Of a stretch of DNA of 57,199 nt, positions 1 through 8,336 are shown one piece after another. The notes beneath the pieces are model-generated. The model searched no databases, was not told the DNA's origin, and saw only the letters and a list, made by a program, of their open reading frames with translations. The DNA comes from CAZHMN01 sp964533705 (GTDB lineage: Bacteria > Electryoneota > B3-LCP). A program made the position numbers and the translations under genes. The DNA lies in the NCBI GenBank assembly GCA_964533705.1, contig CAZHMN010000005.1:1-57199 (forward strand), read 5' to 3'. Within the stretch, counting starts at the first letter, position 1. Each line of letters starts with the position of its first letter.

Positions 1-50
1 AAAGAAAATGGGAATTTTTGCATTTCAAGGATCAGAAAGTGAGATTTCCC

Positions 51-79
51 TTGACAAAGTGCGTGAAATATATTACATT
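51..79 (+). promoter_or_regulatory. sigma70-type promoter
   Basis: TTGACA at 51-56 is followed after 17 bases by TACATT at 74-79. Both boxes match the housekeeping consensus well. Transcription would start near 86, which leaves a leader of about 320 bases before the TIM-barrel gene at 408. Confidence 0.6.
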
Positions 80-407
80 ATTTGGAAATCATGCTATGGA
101 GTGTGTATTCCACGACTTTCAGGCAGGCGTATCCTGATTTGATCCGCTCTCAATCCTTTCTCTTGTGAAATGTTTGCTGCTTCTTCCGACGACATTTTTT
201 GGTTTTCTCCGGAGCGGCAGGATTTTCACCCCACATATTTTTGGCAGTGCCGTCTTACAGTCCCCATTACAGGTAACAGACACACCCGGTTTCTTCAGGC
301 TATTTCACAGGATTTTCATTAAATTCTTGTCTTCATTGTTCAGCTAGAAATCGGGTAATCATCGTCTTTGCCCCGACAAAAGTGGTTGGGTTGACTCAGG
401 AGGTGGC
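80..407. other. untranslated leader or intergenic stretch
   Basis: About 330 bases without a convincing gene. A 60-codon frame at 165-347 lacks a Shine-Dalgarno site and has a Phe/Leu/Pro-rich composition unlike a real protein. A strong site (AGGAGGTG, about 398-405) precedes the ATG at 408. I see no riboswitch consensus in the stretch. Confidence 0.5.
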
Positions 408-1208
408 ATGATTGGGTCCAAATTCACCCCTTCAGAAGAACTAAACAAGCTGGGATTTCGGCTGGCGCTCTTTCATACCTGGCCCTTGGAGAAGGCCGTC
501 AAGACGTTGGCTGAAATGGGATATAAATCGCTGGAACTCTGTCTGGAACATCCAGAATTGAGTCCGGATAAGTTAACAGAGAAAGAGATTTCACGGATCA
601 AGAAAATCATCGAAGATGGCGGTCTGCGTGTCAGTTCAGTTAGCTATTTCAGCTCCGGTGACGATGTATCTGTGGCACTGGAAGAACAGAAGGGGGGTGT
701 CGAATTAGCTCGGGAATTGGACTGCAGGATTCTGGTTGTGGGGACATTACCCGAAGCAGCGGATCCAGATGGAAAAAAGACTTACCGCGCCTTAGAAGAG
801 CTGTTACGCCTGGCTGAAGAGAAGGGCGTAACTATCGCAGTGGAACCCGAACCGGAGACGGTGATCAACGGGCTTTTTGAGTTTTCCGTGCTGGCAAGCC
901 GCGTGGCCGGTTCACCGCTGGGGCTCAGTCTCAACATCGGTCATGTCGCTCTAACGGAGGGCGACGTGGCGGCCGCTATTGAAGAATGGGCGCCCTTCAT
1001 CATGAACGCTCACATTTCGGACGTTCGCAGGCACGAGCACGTCCATCTGCTCCCCGGGGATGGTCATCTCGACATCTACAAGATGGTTATGACCCTGCGA
1101 GAAAACGATTTCAGCGGTGATTTGATCATAGATCTGTCGCAAACTCAGGAAGCCCCGGATCAATTAGCTCAGATAGCCATGGAAAGATGTCGGGAGATGT
1201 TTTCTTAG
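408..1208 (+). CDS. sugar phosphate isomerase/epimerase-like TIM-barrel protein
   Basis: A 266-residue protein with the alternating beta/alpha pattern of the xylose isomerase-like TIM-barrel superfamily (AP endonuclease 2 fold). Typical stretches are LALFHTWPLEKAVKTLAEMG near the N-terminus, AVEPEPE near residue 145, SLNIGHV near 175 and NAHISDV near 198. In the family the metal is usually held by Glu, Asp, His and Glu. Here the usual Asp of the D-x-GH motif is Asn (NIGH) and the last strand reads LIIDLS with Asp instead of Glu, so metal binding may be altered. The start is fixed by a strong Shine-Dalgarno AGGAGGTG just upstream. polA follows closely and is probably co-transcribed. The substrate cannot be predicted. 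Confidence 0.8.
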   Translation: MIGSKFTPSEELNKLGFRLALFHTWPLEKAVKTLAEMGYKSLELCLEHPELSPDKLTEKEISRIKKIIEDGGLRVSSVSYFSSGDDVSVALEEQKGGVELARELDCRILVVGTLPEAADPDGKKTYRALEELLRLAEEKGVTIAVEPEPETVINGLFEFSVLASRVAGSPLGLSLNIGHVALTEGDVAAAIEEWAPFIMNAHISDVRRHEHVHLLPGDGHLDIYKMVMTLRENDFSGDLIIDLSQTQEAPDQLAQIAMERCREMFS

Positions 1209-1236
1209 GAGATTGAATTCAGTTTTATTCATTATT

Positions 1237-3957
1237 ATGTCCGCTCTCTATCTGATTGACGGTTCGGCGTTAGCCTACCGATCGCACTTCGCTTTTAGCC
1301 GAACGCCTCTGACCGGCCCTTCAGGTCAGCCTACTGGAGCCACCTTCGGGGTGGCTTTGTTTCTCCATTCACTTTTGGACCGGGAGGACATTGACGCTGC
1401 TGCCTGTATCTTCGACGCCAAGGGCCCCACCTTCCGCCATGAAATTTATCCGGATTACAAAGCTACCCGGCAGAAGATGCCCGAGGAGCTGGCGGGACAG
1501 CTCGAAGGCATCAAGGAAATGGTGGATGCGCTGGGGGTGAGCGTCATAGAAATGCAGGGCTATGAGGCAGACGATCTGATTGGCACGCTGGCCGTTCAAG
1601 CCGCAGACCGGGGATTGGATGTTTTCATCGTCAGCGGCGATAAGGATTTCGGGCAATTGGTCAGCGATAAAATCCGGCTGTTAGTGCCGAAGGGCCGGGG
1701 TGAAGGCCTGGAGGTCATGGATGCCGAAGCGGTGCGGGAGAAATGGGGAGTGCCACCCGAAAAGATCATAGATTTTATGGGATTAAAAGGCGATTCATCT
1801 GACAACGTCCCGGGCGTACCCAAGGTAGGGGATAAGACCGCTGCAGAACTCATTGAACGGTTCGGATCGCTGGAAGAGGTGCTGAAGCGGGCCGGGGAGG
1901 TATCCAAGCCGGCTCTGCGCCAGAACCTGCTGGAATTCGCAGAGCAGGCGCGACTTTCGCGCCGCCTGGTGACGATTGATACTGCAGTTCCAGTTGAGCT
2001 TTCCGTCGAACAACTCACGAAAAAAAGTCCCGACATAACGAGGCTTTTAGATCTCTATGGCCGCTATGGTTTTCACAGCCTGATGGGAAGATTAGAAATT
2101 GGGCGGACTGAGGCTGCGGAGGAGCTCGACTACCGAGCGGTGACTTCGGCAGAGGAGTTGGAAAAACTCCTCCCGAATATGATGAAGGGAAAGCCTCTCT
2201 CCGTGGATCTGGAGACCACTTCGATGGATCCCATGCAGGCGGAGATCGTGGGATTTTCATTTTCCGTTGAAGAAGGGAAGGGGTATTACGTTCCAGCCTG
2301 CGGCGGTTATTTTCCAGAAGAGGAATCAGATATCACTCGTTTGAGTGAACAAGTCCCGGGGGAAACCCGCTGGGTGCTGGGAAAACTCAGGGGGATTCTG
2401 GAAAACGCCGAGGTTCACAAATGCGGCCAGAACTTGAAATACGATGCGTTAGTGCTGCGTTGTTATGGCATTCAGCTTGAAGGGATCATCTTCGATTCCA
2501 TGGTGGCCAGTTACCTGCTCAATCCTTCCCGGCGACAGCACAATCTTGATTCTTTGGCGCTCGAATACCTCAACTATAAAAAGATCCCCACCTCAGACTT
2601 GATTGGAAAAGGGCGCAACCAGATCAGCATGACCGAAGTTCCCCTCGATGAAATTGCGCGTTACGCCTGCGAGGACGCCGACATCGCTCGCCGTTTGACA
2701 TTGTTGTTGGGGGAAAAGATTGAGCAGGAAGGATTCAAAACCTTATTCAATGACCTGGAATTGCCCCTGATTCCCGTTTTACTGGAGATGGAATACAACG
2801 GGGTGGCCCTCGATCTGGATCTCTTAGCTTCCATGTCGGCGGAAATGGGGACCAAATTGGAGGAATTGACGGGGGAGATTTACCGGCTGGCCGGCGTCGA
2901 GTTCAATATCAATTCCACCCAGCAGCTTCAGCACATCCTCTTCGAGAAATTGCAGCTAAAGCCGGTGAAGAAGACGAAGACCGGCTATTCTACCGACGTT
3001 GAGGTTCTGGAAAAGCTAGCCCCTCTGGATCCCCTGCCCAGGACTCTCCTGGAATACCGCCAACTTCAAAAGTTAAAATCCACCTATGTGGATGCTCTCC
3101 CCAAAATGGTCAATCCCATCACCGGGCGTGTCCACACCTCCTTTAACCAGACCGTCGCCGCTACCGGCAGGCTGTCCAGCTCCGACCCCAACTTGCAGAA
3201 CATTCCCATCCGCACCGAAGTGGGCGGTCAGATCCGCAAGGCTTTCGTACCGGGCGAGCCTTCAAAAGTGCTGCTTTCGGCCGATTACTCCCAGATAGAA
3301 CTTCGTTTGGTGGCACACATTTCCGGGGATGAGGAGCTGATCTCCGCTTTCCGGGAAGGACGTGACATCCACACTGCCACGGCCGCTCGCATCATGAAGG
3401 TTGATCCCGAAGAGGTGACTCCGGAAATGCGTCGTTCGGCCAAGGAGATCAACTTTGGGGTGATCTACGGTATGGGAGATTACGGACTATCAGAACGGCT
3501 GGGTATCCCCATCAATGTGGCTGCAGAGTTCCGCAAGCAGTATTTCGAGACTTATCCCGGAGTGAGGGCCTACATGGATGGCATCATCGAAAAGGCCCGC
3601 AAAGAAAAACGCGTCACTACATTGATGGGACGCCACCGTCTCCTGCCCGACATTGATGCCAAAAACCGCAACGTCCGGGAATTTGCCGAACGCACCGCCA
3701 TCAACACTCCCATTCAGGGTTCCGCCGCCGATATGATTAAGTTAGCCATGATCCGCGTGTTTGAAAGGTTGAGGCGATTCGGATCTTCAGCAAAGATGAT
3801 CATTCAGGTGCACGATGAATTGGTGTTTGAGGTGGAAGAGGACATCCTGGACGAGGTTAAGAGGGTGGTCAAGGATGAGATGGAGGGGGCTATGGAGCTG
3901 AAGGTGCCCATCGTCGTGGATCTGGGCGTCGGCCGAAACTGGCTTGAAGCTCACTGA
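1237..3957 (+). CDS. polA: DNA polymerase I
   Basis: Full-length Pol I, about 906 residues from the ATG at 1237; an upstream TTG at 1213 would add eight residues that do not match the family. All three domains are present. The 5'-3' nuclease (1-290) has YKATRQ, GYEADDLIG, SGDKDF and GDSSDNVPGVP. The 3'-5' exonuclease (about 310-490) keeps its metal ligands: DLETTS, GQNLKYD and ACEDAD. The polymerase domain has motif A DYSQIELR (about 682), motif B RRSAKEINFGVIYG (about 735) and motif C VHDELVFE (about 857). It fills gaps in lagging-strand synthesis and excision repair. It should be fully proofreading, unlike many Pol I enzymes with degenerate exonuclease domains. Confidence 0.97.
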   Translation: MSALYLIDGSALAYRSHFAFSRTPLTGPSGQPTGATFGVALFLHSLLDREDIDAAACIFDAKGPTFRHEIYPDYKATRQKMPEELAGQLEGIKEMVDALGVSVIEMQGYEADDLIGTLAVQAADRGLDVFIVSGDKDFGQLVSDKIRLLVPKGRGEGLEVMDAEAVREKWGVPPEKIIDFMGLKGDSSDNVPGVPKVGDKTAAELIERFGSLEEVLKRAGEVSKPALRQNLLEFAEQARLSRRLVTIDTAVPVELSVEQLTKKSPDITRLLDLYGRYGFHSLMGRLEIGRTEAAEELDYRAVTSAEELEKLLPNMMKGKPLSVDLETTSMDPMQAEIVGFSFSVEEGKGYYVPACGGYFPEEESDITRLSEQVPGETRWVLGKLRGILENAEVHKCGQNLKYDALVLRCYGIQLEGIIFDSMVASYLLNPSRRQHNLDSLALEYLNYKKIPTSDLIGKGRNQISMTEVPLDEIARYACEDADIARRLTLLLGEKIEQEGFKTLFNDLELPLIPVLLEMEYNGVALDLDLLASMSAEMGTKLEELTGEIYRLAGVEFNINSTQQLQHILFEKLQLKPVKKTKTGYSTDVEVLEKLAPLDPLPRTLLEYRQLQKLKSTYVDALPKMVNPITGRVHTSFNQTVAATGRLSSSDPNLQNIPIRTEVGGQIRKAFVPGEPSKVLLSADYSQIELRLVAHISGDEELISAFREGRDIHTATAARIMKVDPEEVTPEMRRSAKEINFGVIYGMGDYGLSERLGIPINVAAEFRKQYFETYPGVRAYMDGIIEKARKEKRVTTLMGRHRLLPDIDAKNRNVREFAERTAINTPIQGSAADMIKLAMIRVFERLRRFGSSAKMIIQVHDELVFEVEEDILDEVKRVVKDEMEGAMELKVPIVVDLGVGRNWLEAH

Positions 3958-4138
3958 GGCGGGTTCCGATCCGAATGTCTGGATTTAGCCTTGAAGCATG
4001 ATTCCAATGATCGGGTTTCAGTTGGACGCGGGCGGTAATAGCCACAGGTAAAGAAATGTTAGGTGTAGGAAGGGACCTTTTGATAAGGTAGGATTTTTTA
4101 GCTGAATCTCTGAGAAGGATAATCAAGCGGTTGGTAAT

Positions 4139-4169
4139 TGAAAAACCGGAGCCTCAGTCAGCTCCGGTT
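4139..4169 (-). terminator. rho-independent terminator of the GGDEF operon
   Basis: Arms AACCGGAGC (4144-4152) and GCTCCGGTT (4161-4169) form a 9-bp stem with an 8-base loop. Read on the minus strand the hairpin runs into TTTTTCAATT. It sits just after the stop codon of the minus-strand GGDEF gene at 4191 and can also limit read-through from polA. Confidence 0.75.
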
Positions 4170-4190
4170 CATCATTAGATTTCAGCAGCT

Positions 4191-4655
4191 CTACGCCGTC
4201 ATTACACGATTTTTTCCCTTCGTCTTGGCCCGGGACAAGGCTTCGTCAGCCAGCTCGACAAGGTCATCTTCCGTGTGGATGCGGGGATCAGGATAGACGG
4301 CAACACCAATGGATATGCTTATTCTGATATCCTTGATGGGCTCGGCGTTATCCAATTTGTACAAAGGGATGGTTTTAGTTTTTTGGCGCAGTCGGTTGGC
4401 CAGGCATTCAGCTCCCTTGCGATCCGTCTCTGGAAGGATCAGCAGGAATTCTTCTCCGCTGCGCCGCCAGACGAAGTCGGCTTTGCGCGAAGTTTGGTTG
4501 ACGAGATTGGAAAAGCGCTGCAGAACGCTATCACCCTGGAGGTGACCGTATCGTTCATTGATCTTTTTAAAACGGTCAATGTCAATTAAGAGGCAGGACA
4601 ATTTAGCATTGCTCCTCCTGGCTCGCGCAAATTCGCGTCTTAGAATGTCGTGCAT
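4191..4655 (-). CDS. stand-alone GGDEF-domain protein, degenerate active site
   Basis: A 154-residue protein made only of a GGDEF (diguanylate cyclase) domain. It begins at MHDILRREFARA, the point where the GGDEF domain of the neighbouring gene begins (MQDALKREFARA), and is about 60% identical to it by eye, so it is a tandem duplicate without the receiver domain. The signature reads SGEEF instead of GGEEF, replacing the first glycine. The allosteric inhibitory site RxxD (RKAD), five residues upstream, is kept, as is the substrate region IDIDRFKKIN. It may be a weak or inactive cyclase, or a c-di-GMP or GTP sensor. It lies 18 bases after the response-regulator gene in the same operon. Confidence 0.85.
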   Translation of the reverse strand: MHDILRREFARARRSNAKLSCLLIDIDRFKKINERYGHLQGDSVLQRFSNLVNQTSRKADFVWRRSGEEFLLILPETDRKGAECLANRLRQKTKTIPLYKLDNAEPIKDIRISISIGVAVYPDPRIHTEDDLVELADEALSRAKTKGKNRVMTA

Positions 4656-4673
4656 GATTATTTCCAGATTAGA

Positions 4674-5600
4674 TCATGCTACCATGACGCAATTCCGTCC
4701 CTGGTTCTTGGCCAGGTAGAGAGCTTCATCCGCCAGCGAGATCAGATCTTTCTCAGTTCTAATGCGGGGATCGGGATAGGCCGCCAGCCCGATGGATATG
4801 CTGATGTTCACGTTGCTTAAAAGCTCGATGCTGTCCACTCTGAATATGGGCATGGCTTCGGTGGCCCGCCGCAAGCGATCCGCCATACATTCGGCACCGC
4901 GGCGATCCGTTTCGGGGAGAATAACAAGGAATTCCTCGCCGCCATAACGGCAGGGGATGTCCACTTCGCGAGATGAGTTTTTTATCAAGGCAGCGAATTC
5001 CCTGAGGACTGAATCTCCCTGCAGGTGGCCGTATTTATCATTGATTTTCTTGAAATGATCTATGTCAACGAGAATGCAGGATAGCTTACTACGGTATCTT
5101 TTGGCGCGGGCGAATTCACGTTTCAGGGCGTCCTGCATGAAGTGGCGGTTGTAAAGCTGGGTGAGCTGGTCGGTTACGGATAGAAGACGTAACTCCTCGT
5201 TTTTCTGTTCGAGCAGGTCCTGGTATTTTTTTAGGTGACTGTATTTTAACGCCTTGGCAACGCGGAGTTTGAAGTCCCTGGCGTCAAAAGGTTTAAAGAT
5301 GCAGTCTTCTGCACCCCTCTCCAGGGCTTTGGCACCGAAGAGATCACCGAAGCCGGTAAAAGTAATGACCGGAACGTTCGGTAATTCCTTGGTCATATGA
5401 TCCAGGAGTTCCAGGCCGTCCATGACCGGCATGGAAATGTCGGTAATGACCAGATCAATGTTCTGGGAATGCAGTTTTGTCAACGCCTCCTGGCCGTTCT
5501 CAGCCAGGACAAGATCGTAATCTTCCTGGGCATTTAGGATGGATGTGATTACTTCGCGGGATTCCCAGGAATCATCAACTACCAGGATGGAATAACTCAT
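4674..5600 (-). CDS. response regulator with GGDEF output (diguanylate cyclase)
   Basis: About 308 residues: a receiver domain (1-120; acidic pocket VVDDS, phospho-acceptor Asp in LVITDISMP, conserved Lys in IFKPF), a short coiled linker (KKYQDLLEQKNEELRLL) and a GGDEF domain with an intact GGEEF signature. The RxxD inhibitory site (REVD) sits five residues before the signature, so product inhibition is expected. It should make c-di-GMP when phosphorylated by a histidine kinase not seen nearby (WspR/PleD-like logic). The start at 5600 (MSYSILVVDD) is preferred over 5618 because GAGGT lies 8 bases upstream. A strong promoter lies at 5701-5729. Confidence 0.92.
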   Translation of the reverse strand: MSYSILVVDDSWESREVITSILNAQEDYDLVLAENGQEALTKLHSQNIDLVITDISMPVMDGLELLDHMTKELPNVPVITFTGFGDLFGAKALERGAEDCIFKPFDARDFKLRVAKALKYSHLKKYQDLLEQKNEELRLLSVTDQLTQLYNRHFMQDALKREFARAKRYRSKLSCILVDIDHFKKINDKYGHLQGDSVLREFAALIKNSSREVDIPCRYGGEEFLVILPETDRRGAECMADRLRRATEAMPIFRVDSIELLSNVNISISIGLAAYPDPRIRTEKDLISLADEALYLAKNQGRNCVMVA

Positions 5601-5700
5601 CCGAAGATACCTCATCAACGAAGGAATGGTCGTAAACGCGGCCGTTTCCGAATATACCCCACGCTCCCCGACAAAGGCGCGCTATCAGGGTATCAGCAGA

Positions 5701-5729
5701 AATATAGGTTGGGGCTTGAATAATGTCAA
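5701..5729 (-). promoter_or_regulatory. sigma70-type promoter for the response regulator-GGDEF operon
   Basis: On the minus strand TTGACA (5729-5724), a 17-base spacer and TATATT (5706-5701). It overlaps a divergent plus-strand promoter, so the two may compete. Confidence 0.65.
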
Positions 5730-5745
5730 GCAATTTCGCTATAAT
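5716..5745 (+). promoter_or_regulatory. possible divergent upstream promoter of the outer-membrane protein gene
   Basis: TTGAAT (5716-5721), an 18-base spacer and a perfect TATAAT (5740-5745). It shares bases with the minus-strand promoter and would give a leader of about 100 bases before 5855. Confidence 0.45.
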
Positions 5746-5819
5746 TTAGGCCAGTAGCTAAAAAAAGTAATGGTTTCTGTGCATAACCGTCTCACTTCAT
5801 CAGAAGGGGTGGAATGAGC

Positions 5820-5848
5820 TTGCGAAATAGGGCGATTTTTTTTATACT
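5820..5848 (+). promoter_or_regulatory. proximal promoter predicting a leaderless mRNA
   Basis: TTGCGA (5820-5825), a 17-base spacer and TATACT (5843-5848). The ATG at 5855 starts 7 bases after the -10 box, where transcription normally begins. No Shine-Dalgarno sequence lies between the T-run and the ATG. Confidence 0.5.
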
Positions 5849-5854
5849 ATCACC

Positions 5855-6703
5855 ATGAATAAAATCATCGTTCCTTCTCTACTTATTTTGATGTGTATCA
5901 CCGGCGTCAGTCAAGCGTACGAACCGGTGAATGCGCGGGTGCAGGCCATGGGAGGAGCGGGGATTGCCCTGCCGACGGATGTGGCCACTGTGTTCTATAA
6001 TCCCGCCGGACTTTACCTGCAGGATCGCATCGCCCTGGATTTGACTTTGGGTTTCGGCGAATTCGGCTGGCCGGAAAACTGGGGGGTGAGCTATTTGAAA
6101 TACGTAAGATCCGCGAGAACGGGGGCCGGTATCGGATTGTACAGGATTGAGGATTCTTCTCTGCCCCCGGGTGGAGATGCCGTGGCGGCGATCCTGGCAA
6201 CGGTTTATCAGACGCCGATTGGCATACCCTTAGGGTTTTCCTTCAAGTACATCAACGAGAAATGGGCGGACGAGGATCGAAAGGGCTACTTTAGCGGCGA
6301 TTTGGGAATAGTTTTACCATACAAATCCTGGCTTCTGGGGCTGAACTTTCAGAGTTTTACTGATCCCGGCAGCCGGTTATTTCCTTACCGCGTCCTCTGC
6401 GGGGTATCGCAGAATCTGGGGGGTAAAATAACGGCGGCCCTGCAGATTGGCGTCAACGATTGGGATGATTTGAAGAACTTAAATCAGGCGGAATACCGGC
6501 TCGGGTTGGAAGCGAGATTCTCACGGGCATTATCACTGGCCGGGGGATGGGTGCAGGATTCCACGAAGGAAAAGTATTGGACGGGTGGAATGGGGCTTTA
6601 CAGCGATGGCGGGTTCGCTCGCCTTCATCTCGCTTATCACTGGTATCCGCAAGGAACCGGAGATGACCGTCTGTTCCTCAGTTATAATTATTATCTCAAT
6701 TGA
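5855..6703 (+). CDS. outer-membrane beta-barrel protein, OmpP1/PorV-like
   Basis: A 282-residue protein with a signal peptide (MNKIIVPSLLILMCITGVSQA, cleavage after SQA) followed by the signature AMGGAGIALPTDVATVFYNPAG, which marks the OmpP1/FadL and PorV/PorQ-like barrels common in FCB bacteria. The rest alternates amphipathic strands rich in Tyr, Trp and Gly and ends in a strand with aromatic residues (LSYNYYLN). It should sit in the outer membrane as a transporter or as part of surface export; which of these cannot be said. mutM follows 9 bases later and is probably co-transcribed. A promoter immediately before the ATG suggests a leaderless transcript. Confidence 0.8.
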   Translation: MNKIIVPSLLILMCITGVSQAYEPVNARVQAMGGAGIALPTDVATVFYNPAGLYLQDRIALDLTLGFGEFGWPENWGVSYLKYVRSARTGAGIGLYRIEDSSLPPGGDAVAAILATVYQTPIGIPLGFSFKYINEKWADEDRKGYFSGDLGIVLPYKSWLLGLNFQSFTDPGSRLFPYRVLCGVSQNLGGKITAALQIGVNDWDDLKNLNQAEYRLGLEARFSRALSLAGGWVQDSTKEKYWTGGMGLYSDGGFARLHLAYHWYPQGTGDDRLFLSYNYYLN

Positions 6704-6712
6704 AGGTGCGCC

Positions 6713-7555
6713 TTGCCCGAACTGCCCGAAGTGGAAACCGTGGTGCGCGAACTGCGAAGCACAGTATTAAAACGGAGAATCGTGGCTGCGCGCCTCTTAA
6801 AGCCGGACATCCTGAAAAAATGCGATTCTAAGAGTCATGAATTCGCTAACTTTTTCTGTGGGGGGTTATTTGAGACCGTCGAAAGGCGGGGCAAGTACAT
6901 TATATTCTCGTTAAACAATGGCGATAGGTTGCTGGCTCACCTGGGTATGTCCGGGAAATTCGTACTAAGCGATGCGGATCAACCTGAACCGGCGCATCTC
7001 TGCAGCCAGTACTGCTTTGAAGATGGCGGCAGGCTGGATCATGTGGACGTACGCCGTTTGGGCCGGTTAGAGCTTTACTCTGCGGGTGCGGCGATTCCGA
7101 TTTTGGAAAAGTTAGGGATTGATCCCCTGTCGCCGGATTTCCATCCGAACTGTTTAGAGAATCTGGTTTATACAAAAAAGAACAGGACCCCACGCACAAG
7201 GGCGATCCACACATTGCTTTTAGATCAAAGCCTGATTTCAGGTGTGGGCAATATCTACGCTTCAGAAGCTCTATTCCGAGCGGGTGTCAGACCGGATAAG
7301 GCGGCAGGTCAACTGAAACCGCGGCATCGCCAGCGGTTAGCGGAAGCTCTGCGTAGCGTTATGAAAGAGGCCCTTAAGTTGGGTGGCACGACGATCAACG
7401 ATTACCGCCGCGTGGATGATAAGCCGGGAGATTTCCTATCGCTGCTTCAGGTTTACGATCACGCCGGTCAGCCCTGCCGGCTTTGCGGAACGGACATTCA
7501 GCGTGTCAGGTTGAACGGTCGCAGTGCGTTTTTCTGTCCGAAGTGTCAGAGGTAG
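6713..7555 (+). CDS. mutM: formamidopyrimidine-DNA glycosylase (Fpg/MutM)
   Basis: A 280-residue bifunctional base-excision repair enzyme that removes 8-oxoguanine and formamidopyrimidines and cleaves the abasic strand. The start is TTG at 6713, required because the mature enzyme must begin PELPEVETV, with Pro2 as the catalytic nucleophile and Glu3. The conserved Lys in RRGKYIIF, the LGMSGKF motif, the helix-two-turn-helix region (GVGNIYASEALFRAG) and the C-terminal zinc finger C-x2-C-x16-C-x2-C (CRLC...CPKC) are all present. It is of normal length and appears fully functional. It follows the outer-membrane gene by 9 bases. Confidence 0.96.
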   Translation: MPELPEVETVVRELRSTVLKRRIVAARLLKPDILKKCDSKSHEFANFFCGGLFETVERRGKYIIFSLNNGDRLLAHLGMSGKFVLSDADQPEPAHLCSQYCFEDGGRLDHVDVRRLGRLELYSAGAAIPILEKLGIDPLSPDFHPNCLENLVYTKKNRTPRTRAIHTLLLDQSLISGVGNIYASEALFRAGVRPDKAAGQLKPRHRQRLAEALRSVMKEALKLGGTTINDYRRVDDKPGDFLSLLQVYDHAGQPCRLCGTDIQRVRLNGRSAFFCPKCQR

Positions 7556-7673
7556 TGCTGACATTTATGGCACAAAACTGAATTTTAAGCCCTCCTAAGA
7601 ATTAATAGTCTTATCAGAAGTAAGTTAACACGCGGACATTGCAAACCAAAATCAATCACTTCAGGGGATAAAT

Positions 7674-8336
7674 TTGAATACGAAAGTACCGTTCCGAGAG
7701 GACATAGCTCGCGCCATTCTCGAAGGGAACTCTGACGAAACAAGATCGTTGGCCGGTCTATCGCTGGAGGCAGGGCTGGCGCCGACAGAGGCGGTGGAAC
7801 CTTTCATCAAAGCTATCCGCCGGGCCGGGGATCTCTTCGAAGAAGGGGAATTTTTTCTACCCCAGCTTCTCTTGGCCGCGCAGGCCATGCAGGCCGCCCT
7901 GGACGTCCTCTTTCCGGAATCTGCATCGGATGAGGCCGGAGGCCGTAACACCAAAGGAAAAGTCCTGGCGGGCACGGTTCAGGGTGACATCCACGAAATC
8001 GGAAAGAACCTGGTCTGCGCTCTGCTCTCGGCGAACGGATTCGAGGTCGTTGATTTAGGAGCGGACGTGGCTCTGGATCGCTTCGTCCAGGAAACGCGAC
8101 AACATAATCCTGATTTTCTGGTGCTTTCCGCTCTGTTGACGACCACCATGGTCAACCAGAAAAATCTGATTGATTTATTGGTCGAGCAGGGGCTGCGAGA
8201 GGATGTGAAGGTCATGGTGGGGGGCGCTCCTGTGACGGCCGGCTGGGCGCGGGAAATTGGAGCCGACGGATACGCTCCCGATGCGGCTCGGGCTGTGGAA
8301 CTGGCGTTGCGCCTGCAGGAGCCGGGCGGTGAATGA
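7674..8336 (+). CDS. methyltransferase-cognate corrinoid protein
   Basis: A 220-residue protein of the MtbC/MttC type. Residues 1-85 are the helical cap domain (LFEEGEFFLPQLLLAAQAM) and the rest is a B12-binding Rossmann domain. The cobalt-ligating DxHxxG motif reads DIHEIGKN (about residue 104), followed by SALLTTTM and GGAPV, the other B12-contact motifs. It carries the methyl group on cob(I)alamin between two methyltransferases. The start is TTG at 7674 with AGGGG about 8 bases upstream. Its 3' end overlaps the homocysteine methyltransferase start by 8 bases, which indicates translational coupling. No corrinoid reductive activase is visible nearby. Confidence 0.9.
   Translation: MNTKVPFREDIARAILEGNSDETRSLAGLSLEAGLAPTEAVEPFIKAIRRAGDLFEEGEFFLPQLLLAAQAMQAALDVLFPESASDEAGGRNTKGKVLAGTVQGDIHEIGKNLVCALLSANGFEVVDLGADVALDRFVQETRQHNPDFLVLSALLTTTMVNQKNLIDLLVEQGLREDVKVMVGGAPVTAGWAREIGADGYAPDAARAVELALRLQEPGGE

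Noticed and set aside
165..347. Small open frame before the first gene
   Set aside because: No Shine-Dalgarno site, no recognisable motif, and a Phe/Leu-rich composition typical of non-coding sequence.
7556..7673. Cobalamin riboswitch before the corrinoid operon
   Set aside because: I looked for the B12-box consensus and the conserved junctions of the cobalamin aptamer and found none; the space is only 118 bases.
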